DNA of 64,000 bases. Source: Scleromitrula shiraiana (taxonomy: Eukaryota > Ascomycota > Leotiomycetes > Helotiales > Sclerotiniaceae). Shown here in pieces: positions 10,952 through 23,333 of this stretch; within the stretch, counting starts at the first letter, position 1; each line of letters opens with the position of its first letter. Made by a program: the position numbers and the translations under genes. The notes under the pieces are model-generated. The model searched no databases. It saw nothing but the letters and a program-made list of their open reading frames with translations, and was not told where the DNA came from. The DNA lies in NCBI GenBank assembly GCA_028455995.1, contig JABELC010000017.1:184828-248827 (forward strand), given 5' to 3'.

Positions 10952-13179
10952 AAACATGCATGGTCATTGCTTTAGATGTTGCAATCCACTACGAAACTCC
11001 CGAGATGTGTTTTATTTATCAATATCGGATTTATCCTCTTATTTATCGCCACCGGTAGCCAATCTATTATCTGAGGTGAGCCATGGGATGGCATGGATAT
11101 GGATGGGATATGAAGAGTGAATGGGCGATTTTGGTCCAAAAATTGAATCGAGATCGTTTGCAGTATGGGTAGAACTTGATATGGATTCTATTGTTTTTCT
11201 CATTTCTTATCTATACCCACTATTATTTGTTTTGAAGTTTTCTTTTATTACTATTTTTTGCGTTTATTTTAAGATATTATGGTTTCCCAAACATAAATGG
11301 GTTGGAGAAAAGGTGTTAGGATATTAGGGTACATAAAATGGCTAAAAAATGGCCATGGTGAATTAAAATACATACAATAATTAAATAGCTTGCGATACAA
11401 TTCAACACTATTCATGTAAATTTCTACTTTTACGTCGTTTGTGACATATTCTACACGAAATATATTGAATGCCTGATTAGTTGTTTACTCCCTCTTTTCT
11501 CATGCTATTCATAAATTTTGCACCCTTAATTTATTCATGAGCTCAAGAACTCTGTACTTATCGAATTCAGTGATAGAATAATCTATTCAACGGGATCTCA
11601 AAAAATCAGCATAGATCATTGTCTGTATACTATTCATCGTCTGAATATATACCTGGCAGCACGATTGAAGACAGAGAAACTACGCAGTAGCAAGTGCCTG
11701 CTTAAACAGCGGTCTAGTTAGCTATCAAGTGTGAATAACTCAGAAGTAGATGGAGGGGGCCTACATTGAGAACCTCGGAAGCTTCAGATCCTTCAACATA
11801 TGACATCATTCCCATTCACATATTCACAATGTCGAGCACAGAAGGTGTGGTACAATCGAAAATATTCAATGTATAATATGAAGAATACCCCTCCTGCGCA
11901 TTGGAATCCTGAATTGATTATTATGCCAAGAATTTCGATGAATTAGGTCTCATAAGTCGTTGCTTGGGGTAGTTTGGAAATAATTTTCAAGATGAGCTCT
12001 TCCAGGGTTAGATCATAGTCTGAATGAGGAGAATATCGTTCTTCAATCTACATGTATCTACTAATATCTCAGTGAATCGTAAAATAATCTCTAGATGTTC
12101 ATTTAGATGATGTATGAGATTCACCATCATCTAGTAGGTTTGTTTTTTATATGGAATCGTAGGATACGAGATTAGACGAATATCGCGTACGCATTAGGCC
12201 TTGCGTACACCTTTCCTCGGGACATGTGACAATTATATGACGCAGTTTTTAATTTCTTATGAGGAGTTGAAATCAATTCTACAATGAAATCTTAAAGTTT
12301 TATGATCGAACTGATGTAGAATTCGATCAAAAAGGCTACCCTCGACCTGCCTATTACGTCATTAGACCATACCTATCCACAAATACTAGTATTACCGATT
12401 TAACGCGCAAGCAATCAATGGCCCGGATTTAAAATCTTGAAGTACTATTAGTTATTAATCTAGCTAGCACAATCGAGCCTAGACTTCATATTGTTCATGA
12501 TGATGAGTTATAGAGTTTATCTACTAGCTAGCAGTTTGGGCGAAAAGATGTTTTATTACAATGAACTCGAATGAAATGGTCAACAGACTGTACGGTGGCG
12601 CAAACTGTTAGATCATTGGGATATCCGTTGTAAAGATGAAAATTAGAAGTACTCCCCCGAGATATCAATATTGTACTATTGAGGCTTTATCGACCAAAAT
12701 CCGGGCAATACCGAAGATTGATGAGCTGACAATGAATACCCCTTAGAATGCAACGTGAGCCCCTTGCATATCTCAAGTGATTATATGCCCGAAATACCAG
12801 ACGATAACCTGCTAATTATGGGTTAAATTATTACTAGATGGGGCGATCACTCAGAAACTCACTCAATTCAAGATAGGACACCATGATCAACTCGAGCCCG
12901 GTGCTTAGCCATCCCATCATTGTTTGTGCACCGTGTGACGTACCAACCAAAAATACCCAATATACATTGCCATACCTCCCTTTCCTCAACCACCTCAGCG
13001 GATCAGCCTCATCACTCATCGCCCGCGCAATATTGTATATTCTTTTATCTACACAATATCATATGACCAGCATTACATCCAGTCCAACCCAATATTACCT
13101 TCATTCTTTCGAAAGCAACCACATAACATCACTATAATTCATATTAAATAGATCGATTCACTTTCGCTCCTTTGTAGCT
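10952..13179. other. AT-rich intergenic DNA without a supported gene
   Basis: No domain or codon-like frame seen. A 61-codon ORF on the minus strand (13019-12834) starts with a good ATG and reads plausibly (DPLRWLRKGRYGNVYWVF), but it has no partner exons I can find and no known signature. Confidence 0.4.
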
Positions 13180-14640
13180 CATCTATTTCCCATGTAATTT
13201 ACGTTTCCTTCGGCTTCTTTCGACTCATTTCATCTCACATCATACCATCATACCATTCTACCCTCCTACCTTCCACCCCGCCCCTCTAAAAACTTCACCC
13301 AAAAACAAAACTGTTTAGGAATGGCATAAACCCCAGATCCATCGGCTCATCACAAATGACTTAATTTTCTTGTTACCCTCCCGTCTTTCTTTAGTGGGCT
13401 CTTCTCGGCCCTGAAAACATCCATCAAAATTGCTGTCAACTATAAAATCTACCAAAATCAAATCAAACAAAACTACAATATATCATAACAAAGCTACCGA
13501 CCATTCCAGACATATCAGCAACTCCCCATCACCTCAAAGATTGAAACACAACGGTCGATCCTATAAGAATAACATCGGTACTCATTCGAACAAGATAACG
13601 AGATCCAGCAAATCTATTGAATAGACCGTGCCATTCATATCTGCCCTACCATACTAAACACCTTGAAACCCTACTACCCACCTCAGACCCCGAAGAAATT
13701 CACAATGTTTTCTTACTTACTCACCTTATAACATCCATCCAGAATCAATTTTTCTCCATACCATCAACAACAACCCCTCTATCACCCCAATCCTTCTACC
13801 AACCAATCAATAAACCGAATTCCCATGCCTATCACCCCCATCATCCTTCCCATTTATCTCCATTCCCCCATCTCCTAGCCCCCATGAATTTTCATCACCA
13901 ACTCCCAAATCCTCCCTTCACAGACCACAAAATCCAAATCCTCATCCGCATTGCCACCCTTCTCATCCTCTCCACTCCCATACTCTCCACTCCAACGCCT
14001 CAATTCACATCCCCTATACCTACCCTCCCCCACAATCCCCCTCCCGCATGCACTTACCCTAGCCCCAAACCAGTCTCGCCCTCCTCCTTCCCTCAAATTC
14101 CCAGTAAGCAATAGAATCCCCATACCCATTCCCAGTATACACACTATTGCAAACCCACATATCCTTCCCCCATCCCATCCCATCCATCCCATCCCATCCG
14201 CATTAACTCGCCTCTTTCACCCCCATGCTAAATCCTAAAACCTCGCTCACACCCAGTTCATTGCTTCTATATCCCCAACTCATACTACCGTCCCATACCT
14301 ACCCCCATTATCCCATCTATCCTATCCTATCCCATCCCATCGCATTCCCATTCCATTCCAATCCATTCCAACCCACCCATATCCCCTCCCCCCCCAGTTA
14401 AAAATCCTCCCCCATTTCCCTAAAAATCCGCACCGGCAACAAAAACCGGCAATCCTACCCGCTAGCCGAGCCTCCCCTGCCCCCCTCCCCCTGTCCCACC
14501 CCCCCGGATAACCACCCCACTCCCCAAAACACTATCCGAACCTCACAATCCCATCCTTACCCAAAATCCCATCTTTTCGCTCCCAATTGCCCTTCTCATT
14601 CCATTCCATTCCATCCCATCCCACACCACTACCATCATCA
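13180..14640. repeat. pyrimidine-rich tract with CCATT/CCATCC-type simple repeats
   Basis: About 1.4 kb in which the plus strand is strongly C+T rich. It contains blocks of CCATT and CCCATC repeats (about 14160-14360 and 14600-14630) and several C-only runs. The long open frames here are Pro/Ser/Thr/His-rich artefacts of composition. The base composition differs sharply from the AT-rich flanks. Such tracts occur just upstream of fungal transcription starts but are rarely this long. Confidence 0.55.
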
Positions 14641-15563
14641 TCCGGCAAGCATGCAATCGACGGACCGGCCATTGATCGAAAAAAAAATAAAGAAAAAATT
14701 GGGGTATCCAGCCCATCCCCCGAGAAATTGCGTGATTTTGCTTTTTACTTGCGTTTTTTCTATCTCGAGGTTATTATCGGGTTAACTGAATTTTTAACAA
14801 CTCCATTCTATGTCTATCTCTCTGTGTGTATGTGTAGCGTCCGCTGGTTTATGTATGTGTGTATTGCATCATTATCAGTTTCACGATCATCATTTGCTGA
14901 AATAATTGATAGAACTTTGAATTTCATATATGCTCGTAAACTTGTATGTATTTACTACTATTTGTACTTCTGTTTTATACTTCTACTGCTTCGCTCTGCT
15001 GTGCTCTGATACGATGCCATGCCATTCCATTCCATATTCCACTAGGTAAATAGATATAGATGAAGTAAAATCCAACGGTAAATCTACACATTGAACTTTC
15101 CTTCCCCTAAACGAGACGAAAGCCGACCCAATCCATTGCCCATCAATCCAGCCCGTTCATCAATCGTCATCTCATCAACTCGTTGATCTCATCATATACA
15201 CCTTTTATCATCCACCCCTCCCCTCATCCAACCACTCACGTCCCATCACATCCCCCATCTACCATCTCCAATTCAAACTTCCAATATGTATGTACCAAAT
15301 CCCAAGCAAGCAGGCGAGCAAGCAAGTAATAACGGACCATCTTCCCCTCTCCCCTCTACATCCAATCCAAGTATAAACTATTCCACGAGCGAGAAATCGA
15401 AAGTCGAAAAAACAAAGTAGAGTCGATTCCAACCCAAAAAGACCAAACCAAACCGAATATGAAAGTCAAACCACCCCACTCCACCGCGCTCCATAAACCA
15501 ATGCATGAAAGAAAAGAGGTATTAGCAATCAGACAATGAAATATTTTAAACATTTAAAATAAA
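14641..15563. other. intergenic, 3' side of the bZIP gene
   Basis: Contains the probable 3' UTR of the minus-strand bZIP gene. The open frame 14587-15009 (+) is Tyr/Phe/Leu-rich and looks non-coding. No other element seen. Confidence 0.4.
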
Positions 15564-17501
15564 TCAAGCCTTTGTGCCAACCCCATCCTTCCTTTCAGAA
15601 CCTTTCCTCTCACTAGCCTCCAAACTATATTTCTTCCAAAGAGTAGCAACATCCTCTTTACTCTCATTCTTTTCCGTAATCAAATTCTTCAACCATTTAT
15701 TTTCCGTTTCCAATTGATTGATTCTACCTTCCAATGCAGCAACCTTATCACTCATTTCTTTGGCAGATTTCTCCAATGCTTGTTCACGTTGCTTCTTCTT
15801 GACACGAAATCTTGCACTTGCTGCTGTATTTCTTCGACGTTTATCTTCTTCTGCTGCTAATCGTGATGCATCTTCGAAATCTGGAGATCTACCATCGGAT
15901 AATGAATCGGCTTTACGTTTTTCTCCAATTTGTGGTGATACAATTGGTGTTGTAGGCGATCCAATAGATGATGAAGCTTGAGGATATATTCCATGATTTG
16001 TTTGAATTGGATGAATTACTTGAGAAATATTTCGATCATTTTCATAATTTGTTGATGATTGTTGAGTAAATGTATCGAAGTTTGGAAAAGTAAAATCACC
16101 TGAATGTATCATCATATTGTTAGTTATTAGATATTATAATAGATGATCTTCTTGATTTGTGATATGTATAGAAAGATTTGAAAAAGTATATAGATGAGTT
16201 ATGGATGAGTAGAATAATAAATGTGGAATTATATATATATGAGTGGAGATAACTTCTCTTAGAGATCTATCATAAGAAACTCTCCCTCAATTTCAAGGTA
16301 AAAAAGAACCGGTAGGAAATAATAATGAATATCCGGAAATCCATACAATCCAAAATTATTTGCCGGTGCATAAACTAAACCGTTTTAGGAAATAAAAAGA
16401 AATAGTGGAGAAAAGACTTTTTGATCATTATTTGAATGAATGAAATGGGAAATACACGTGATATGTCGCCATCGATGAAGTTTCAATGAGGAGGGATGAA
16501 GGGATTGATGATAATCCAAAAAAAAATGTGATGGAGGGAATAGTTAAGAAATGGAAGGTTACATTGAATAGTAGAAAGAGTATTAAAAATATAAGAAAAA
16601 AGAAGTTTTATGCAGTTTGATGCAATTTGATGCAGTTTAATCCAGTTTAATCCATTTTAATCCATTTTAATCCAGTTTAATGCAAGAAGGGTACATCGGT
16701 AAAAAATCAATCAGAAAGTAATGCATAGATGCTTATGCTATACGACTTTTTATTATGGTATTTTCTTGTGCATGTGAAGAAGATTGTCCAATAATATATA
16801 ATAATCATGTATAATGAACACGATTGTGAGGGAATGATAGGATATAAACTTATGTGGTACTTAACTCACATTTTATAGAGTGGGGTTCTGGATTTTGATG
16901 TGACTGTAACACACTTGTGATTCAAATCTATGGATATGAATACATCACGATAATAATTAATTATTCGTGAAGTTATACTTGAATGTCGTGATGAAGAGAA
17001 GGGGAGTAAAAGGATAAGTAGTAGAACGGGGAGTGAAAACAGAAGAAGTAGAGGAAAAGAAGTCCAACATGAACAAGAGAAGCAGCAACAACAGCAACAA
17101 CAGCAACAACAGCAACAACAGCAACAACAGCAACAACAGCAATAGCAACAGCAACAGCAACACCACAACCACGATCAATAAACTCTCCCCTATAACAATA
17201 ACAACTAACCTGTAATACCAAAATCCAAATCCTTCAAATCCCCACCAACATCCAACCCATTCCCATTTGTATTCTCAAACCCTCCAGTCGCCGTCGCATC
17301 TGCATTCCCCAACTCATTCCCCAACTCATTTCCATTTGGCAAATCGAAATCAAAAAATTGAGTATTCGTAAACATAGCCAAATCATCATCAATATTAAAA
17401 GTATCTTGCTGAGAATTATGTAGATCTTGTGCCGATGGGATGGCGTTTAGATTTGCTATGTATTCGGATACATTGGGACCTCTGCGGCCGTTGTAGGTCA
17501 T
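15564..17501 (-). CDS. CYS3/MetR-type bZIP transcription factor (sulfur regulator)
   Basis: Neurospora CYS3 and Aspergillus MetR activate sulfur-acquisition genes when sulfur is scarce. Exon 1 (17501-17210) carries GRRGPNVSEYIANLNAIPS and DDDLAMFTNTQFFDFD, which I recognise from the N-terminus of this family. Exon 2 (16099-15564) carries the basic region (EDKRRRNTAASARFRVKKKQ) and a leucine zipper (ALEGRINQLETENKWLKNLI). Joining GTTAGT at 17209 to the AG at 16101-16100 keeps frame and gives 275 aa, usual for the family. The intron is 1110 nt, more than ten times the local norm, and holds repeats and regulatory-looking sites. An in-frame ATG lies 16 bases upstream of the acceptor, so a transcript starting inside the intron would give a 183-aa bZIP form. 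Confidence 0.9.
16455..16472. promoter_or_regulatory. CACGTG box next to a near-consensus CYS3 site, inside the bZIP intron
   Basis: CACGTG at 16455-16460 is the palindromic E-box bound by Cbf1-type factors in sulfur-gene promoters of yeast. Two bases on, ATGTCGCCAT (16463-16472) differs at one position from the published CYS3 consensus ATGRYRYCAT. Neurospora cys-3 is known to be autoregulated. The site sits 356 bp upstream of exon 2, where a promoter for a short isoform would be. Function is inferred. Confidence 0.45.
16608..16684. repeat. about eight copies of a 10-bp unit (TTTRATSCAR)
   Basis: Imperfect tandem copies such as TTTGATGCAG and TTTAATCCAG follow one another in the long bZIP intron. 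The unit length is close to one helical turn. Confidence 0.75.
17081..17165. repeat. (CAACAG)n microsatellite in the bZIP intron
   Basis: CAACAG and CAGCAA triplets repeat without interruption close to the 5' splice site of the long intron. The poly-Asn/Ser or poly-Leu/Cys open frames over it are artefacts of the repeat. Confidence 0.85.
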
Positions 17502-20044
17502 TTCGATCGTAGGTTTAATGGATGAAAGGTGGCCGTCGTAGCCTGTTTGATTATTTGGTGAGGGTTAGATCGATTGTAGGATTGAGGTTGTTGGATTGAT
17601 AGATTATCGAAGAATATGTATTGTATCGTAGAAGTAAAAGAGGAAGAGGATTCAAGTCGAGGATTAATTTTCTTTGTTCTCGGGATTGGAATCGGAAAAA
17701 AGGGTCGTGCGGATTGATTTATTAGTCGGGTGGTTGTTTGTTTGATTCAATTCAATCTATTCTTTCATTCTTTCATTCTTTCCCATCCATCTATATATTA
17801 AAATAAGACGACTTGAAGTATATTGTGATGATTTGTTGTTGTTGTTGTTGTTGTAGTAGTAGTAGTAGTAGTAGAAATAGAAAAGGAAGAAAAAAATCAA
17901 ATCGGAATTCTACATTGAACGGACCGTTACTCTACTCTTAGGATAAATATGATAAATAGAATGTGGGCGAAATCGGTGTCAAATGATTGCCCCACCCCAC
18001 TTCACTACTGAAAGAAATTTATTGATGACAAACCAACTAAAACTAATAAAATCTATCAAGGCAGTCATTTTGTCATTTTTTTTTCCCAGTCTTATTCCAA
18101 CTTAGGGAAGTACATGAGAAACGGGAAAATTCCGGTATACGACATACATTAATCAATGAATTGGGGGGGAAAAGGTTTTAACAGAAGAAAGGGTTTTTAT
18201 TTTTAGTTATAATACATACTATAATACATACTATAATACATACTATAATACATACTATAATAATACTATAATACATACTATAATAATACTATAATACATA
18301 CTATAATAATACATACTACATGGGCAGAAACAGTGAAAGAAAGTTGATAGACCAGAAGAATAGTTATTAATCAATATACTCCCATCCATATATTATTATT
18401 ATTATTATTGTTATTATTATTATTCTGCAGTAAGAATTCATCAAGTCGTCGTCGTCGTCGATATAAATCAATATCCCAATGAAAAATGTCGTGATAACCT
18501 CATCAATCCAATCACAATCACAATCACAATCATAATCACAATCACAATAGGATAAGAAGATTTCAAGTATGTAATACCAACACCATTACCAATACCAATA
18601 CCTTTCTAAATGGTGGGGGTATACTCGAGTAGTATATGCAACCCTATTCCGGATTTGAAGAATACTAAATAATTAATCATTTATTTTATTTATTACTGTA
18701 TTTGCCAAGCTCGGAGGCTGGATTTGGGATTTATTAATTCACTACTCTATGATTACTATACACCACCCATAAACTCTCATCAAATCTTTACCCTATTGAG
18801 TCACCAATGAAGTTAATGACGCTCACTTCCGTAGATCTCCTTTGAACCTGTTTCTTTCACTCACTCACTCACTCACTCACTCATTCACTCATTCACCAAC
18901 TAAGAAATTTCTTTGACCTTCTCACACATGTCCTTTTGAATCTATAATACCTCAAGTACCTCAATTACCTCAATTACCTCAATTACCTACCTAACTTCAT
19001 ACTTCATAACTCGCACGTCTCTTCCCGTCTCGTCTCTTCTCTTCTCTTCTCGTCTCAATCACAAAGAAATTCTCGGCCATATTATGGATATTACCCAGCC
19101 CAACCCAACCCAAGACTCCCAGCCGATCTAGAATCTCCACCTCCACCCAACCAATGAAAAACCGCTCTCATCGCACATCGCACATCGCACATAACATAAC
19201 ATAACAAACCTCTCTTTTTGTACCAAAAAGAAGAGGCATAACAAACATAACAAACAAAGAAAAGAAAAGAAAAATGATTTCTATATATATATATATATAC
19301 AAACCAATCAAACCCCCCTCATCCCCCAACCAATCATTCGCGCGGAAGAATCAATGTGGGGGTCACATTTCCATGGACCGTGCCACCATGTATCCGGGAA
19401 AAATAGAGCGCCGTGAATAGCCAGCCAGCCCGCCAGCCAGCCAATTTTATTTATTGGTGTGTATTGATTTTCCTTCCACGGGCACATCACAACATGCAAA
19501 CGAATTTATTATTATTATTATTATTATTATTATGATGATGGGTGAGAATTCCCTCTGGATTTATTACTTAGGTACCTAGGTATACAGGTAGGGTAGCGCT
19601 CGCCTAAATTTCAGGGGATTCAATTTAACGGCAGCTCCTTCAATCTGTGTGGCACGTCGTGGCAAGGCTACTTACTAATAAGTGTAGACGTTTAATGATT
19701 TATATGAATTCAATCGTACCAACATTGTAAATCCCCGTTCTACAAGACAAAAGTTTATTTCCCAGATCAATGTCATTAGAGATCGTAGTAGAAACTTAAC
19801 ACCCCTCACCAAAAAAAAAAAAAAAAAAAAAAAAAAAAACGCGTGACCAATACCCAAACCATCATTTGTGATTAAGAATAAAGTTGGACGATACAATAAT
19901 GCCGTAGACCCAAAAATCCGACACCAAAATTAGACAGAATTAAAGAGCCCTGAAATATCGTCAAAACATTGTCGGCCGTGAGCCTAAAGATTAGAACCCT
20001 AACCCTACAAATAGAGCCTAGGTATTCAATCTTTATCGGTCCAG
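17502..20044. repeat. microsatellite-rich upstream region of the bZIP gene
   Basis: About 2.5 kb without a supported gene. It contains (GTT)n(GTA)n at 17833-17874, a 12-bp ATAATACATACT array at 18208-18318, (TTA)n at about 18391-18424, (CACAAT)n near 18507-18550, (CACT)n near 18860-18890, (TA)n near 19281, (TTA)n near 19505-19535 and a 29-base A run at 19811-19839. The part nearest 17502 is presumably the bZIP promoter. AACCCTAACCCTAC near 19996-20009 resembles two telomere units or a telobox. Confidence 0.6.
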
Positions 20045-20065
20045 TCATCCATCATCCAGAGTAAG

Positions 20066-20099
<34 letters not shown>

Positions 20100-23000
20100 A
20101 CAACAACCGATTTTCCCCGCCCAACAACTTCATCAGTCCTTAAGAATGTTTGTACATTGACCGGTTCCTCCGCAGCTTTAACCCAAGCTTCATCCAAATT
20201 AGAAATAGCCACGAGCAGATTCAATCGCAATCCATGTGTGATCTTCTCCGCAGCCGCATCTTCTTGAGTGAAATCCGCCATCTTGATCATATTGCTGATG
20301 TGCTTCTTGAGAGAGTAAGATATAGCCTCATGCGTACCTGTAAGACCGTTCCGGAGATTATCGATCATTTTATCCAGCCGATTGGTAAGTAATTCGGAAG
20401 ACTTTTTGTACATGATTTCTCGTTGCGTTGGAATGTTCTTCATCATGTGAGATTTCATTCGACCTAGGGCGCCAACGTCGGATGAGATGGAATTAGCTTA
20501 TTACATACTATAAAGAAAATGAAACAACTCACTGGACTCTTGATTACAAAGTTCATATGCCGGATGCAGATGACTAACTATTAGAGGTTGTATCTCTCGA
20601 TGAAGGGTTTGTGCTTCTTGTTGAGCTCCGGTTAAAGTATTGGCGACTTTATGGCATATCACATCTCCAAGGCATGAACTCCATTCTGAAAAGTGATCCG
20701 GCGCTCCCTCCGATATTGATTGCAGTAATGCCTTAATTTGGAGAGAGAATGTTTGAAGAGATTTAGCAGCTTTGGCTGTGTACTGATCGTGTAGTTTTGG
20801 AAGTTTTTGATTGAAGATATTATCCCAGGGAGCAGCGAGGGGTTCCAAGAATGGCTCCACAAATGTCCCATTCCAGTCGTATTCTTGATTTCTTCGACTG
20901 TGAAATGTGCCATCTCTTCTACATATTGCTTTCCATGTTGGATAACGGATATCAGAATCAATTATTATCCTGCAAGCTTGTTCGGCTCTTCCAGAACTGA
21001 TCCGAACACATGTTTCCACAGTAGGGAACAGGATTGAGTCGAACCATGAATTCATCTCAGTGATAACCATTTTTAAAGCTTCAGCAAACAACTGCTTTTG
21101 ATCAGTATTGTGTCCACATATTGATTGAATCAATTCACGAGACCATACCTTCTCAAGTGTATCCAGATGTTTGATCAGCGTGTCATTCAGCTTTTTCTCT
21201 TGAGACGACGATATGAAGTTGGGCGAATCATTTTCAGCCCATGACTTTATGGTCAGCTTCAGTAGATTGAGCTCATCTAAAAAAGCATCAGCAGCATTTT
21301 TGCGTGCAGTTAATGTAGAAGCTGTAGCATATTCTTGTAAACTCGGAATAGCGGTTTCTTGTATCGTTGAAAATCCTGTTGGCATAGAGTCTCGCAAGAA
21401 TCGTCCGGATAGTTTTTGATATCCTTTAGGTGAGACGCAGAAAATGTTCAACTTGCTGTTGCTATTACCTATTATCATGCATCAGCTACAGTCAATAGTT
21501 TCCGGATGAACGACATGCTCTGTAGGCTTAACTCCCTGTTATTGCCATTGTTTCCTCCTTCTTCATACACCAAGTCTTGTTGTAGTTCTCTGAGACCATT
21601 CTCAAAGTCTATCCGGAGGTGCTCTTGTGTGTATTTGTTTCGTTCCTGAGTACAGATATTTTTTATCTCAACTCGAAGAGATTTCAAATTCGCTTTTTTA
21701 TCAGCTAATTTCTTGTTCAAACTTAATATATGGCGCACGATGCGTTTCTTCTTCTCAACCTTCCCCGCCCGATTTTCTTCAGGCGAAGGAGATACCTGTT
21801 GATCATCCACAGTTTCCTGACTTTCTTCGGTAAATTTGCGCTTGCGATCATTAGTTCCCGATTTCTCTAACAACTCTTGATCTAAGTCCTTGAGACCATT
21901 TTGAATTTCTGTTTTCTTTTTCTTGGCAGCTTTAATTTCATTCTCGGTATCTCTCATCTCAGACAAAATTGTACGTTCCCGAATTAGTTGCTCTTTCAAA
22001 CTCCTTCGCTTAGCTGGAGAGATCCGATGACTTCACGTGTATTGATGATATCTGTTTTCGTCATGATGAATGTGACATACTGGCTGTCGTATTTCCCATC
22101 CATGAGCAATTGCCTCCGAAATGATCTTCCCATTAAATCTTTGGCAACTTGATCGTCGATCGCACGTACGATATCGGCCACTATCCAGATATAGGTGAGT
22201 TTCTTCATATAGTTCTCGGCGACTTGCGTTCTCCCAGTATTTGAATCTCCTAACCCAGGCAAGTCAACAAGCACGAGCCCATGTCTCAAAACCTCAGATT
22301 TTGTGTAAATGCGAACACAACGTACTAAAGGCCATAATGCAGTTGATTCTCGATCTGCCTCTCCTTTGTTATTGCTGTCAATATATTTGTTGATAGCCTG
22401 TGAGAAATCATTTGCATTTTGTTTGTAAACAGTGATTGTATTGCCGAGCACTGTTGACAAATCTCGAGCTTGAAAAATATCCTTGGGAGTCATGTTGGTG
22501 AATTTAGGCATGGAAATCTCAGGGTAAACCGCACGAATCTTTGCAAATGCACAACTGGCTTCATTCCCAGATTTTCTTGTGAAGTCCTCGCCCTTGTTTC
22601 CGTTCCTCAAATCATCCAACAAAATGTCGATTTCTGATTTCCACTCATTCTCACTGATGAATTCAATCTCAGCTTTGTAGGTTTGTTTAATGTCTTCTGA
22701 ATCATTCCAGGATATTTCGGTCACGACAGATGTGCTGGCACGCATAGGATTAGCAGGAACAATCATTTCTTCATCTAAAAGTGCATTGATCAAAGATGAT
22801 TTCCCACTTCCGGTGTACCCAAGCACACCAACTAGGACTCGAGGGTGTTTTGTATGGGCTGAGATTTCTCCTGTTATGGTATTAACGAAGTAAAATCTGC
22901 GAGCTTTCTGTGAAGAACATACCGGCTTCTTCTAACCAATCTTGAAATTCTGAAAATAACTCCGTATGTGGTCGTACAATATTAGATGCTTCTCGTAGGA

Positions 23001-23333
23001 AAGTGGAACCATCGTTCACAGACTTTTCCTTCCTAGAAACTTTGACTGACTCTGTTTTAGGTGTTTTCGAAGCTTCTCCGTGTTCGGTGTTGATGGTCAA
23101 GTTTTTCTGTTTTAATATAACCATGGGGATACGTGCCGCCGTAGATCTCCTTGTAGATAGAGGCGTATTGCTTCCCACTGTAGATTTTTGAGGAATGTGT
23201 TAGTATGAAAGTAATGGATTTTAAAACGACTATGAATAATACGAGTAGCCGTCGATATATTGACCATCGCACAACGAAATAAAGTAGTCAACTCACTGAT
23301 TTCCCTGAATCTTTGCATGTGAAGTGGTATCAT
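20045..23333 (-). CDS. SLIP-GC-like large GTPase (dynamin superfamily), frame apparently broken twice
   Basis: Landmarks: G1 P-loop GYTGSGKSSLINALL, G3 DLPGLGD, G4 MTKTD, a lysine-rich coiled coil (NEIKAAKKKKTEIQNGLKDL), NIFCVSPKGYQKLSGRF, and an Asp run from an ATC repeat near the C-terminus. This order fits fungal relatives of nuclear GTPase SLIP-GC; the biochemical role in fungi is unclear. Clear splice joins are 23333-23297, 23177-22923, 22870-onward, and at the 3' end 20533 to 20463, ending 20045. The G-domain frame stops at about 21996 while the coiled coil continues two bases out of frame, and the same happens at about 21478. Each is mended by one extra base, and no intron of normal size fits without deleting a motif. 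Total would be about 1020 aa. It is a recent pseudogene, or the assembly has indels. Confidence 0.7.

Noticed and set aside
10779..11120. 113-codon plus-strand frame
   Set aside because: Largely antisense to the minus-strand fragment ending at 10513; no motif, start context or partner exon.
12834..13019. 61-codon minus-strand ORF starting MSDEADPLRWLRK
   Set aside because: Has an ATG and reads plausibly, but no neighbouring exon, domain or promoter could be found; mentioned only in the intergenic entry.
13617..14114. 165-codon Pro/His/Ser-rich open frame
   Set aside because: Produced by the pyrimidine-rich composition; frames on the opposite strand are equally open and none has family features.
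16866..17178. Poly-Cys, poly-Leu and poly-Asn/Ser frames over the CAG repeat
   Set aside because: All are readings of one hexanucleotide repeat inside the bZIP intron.
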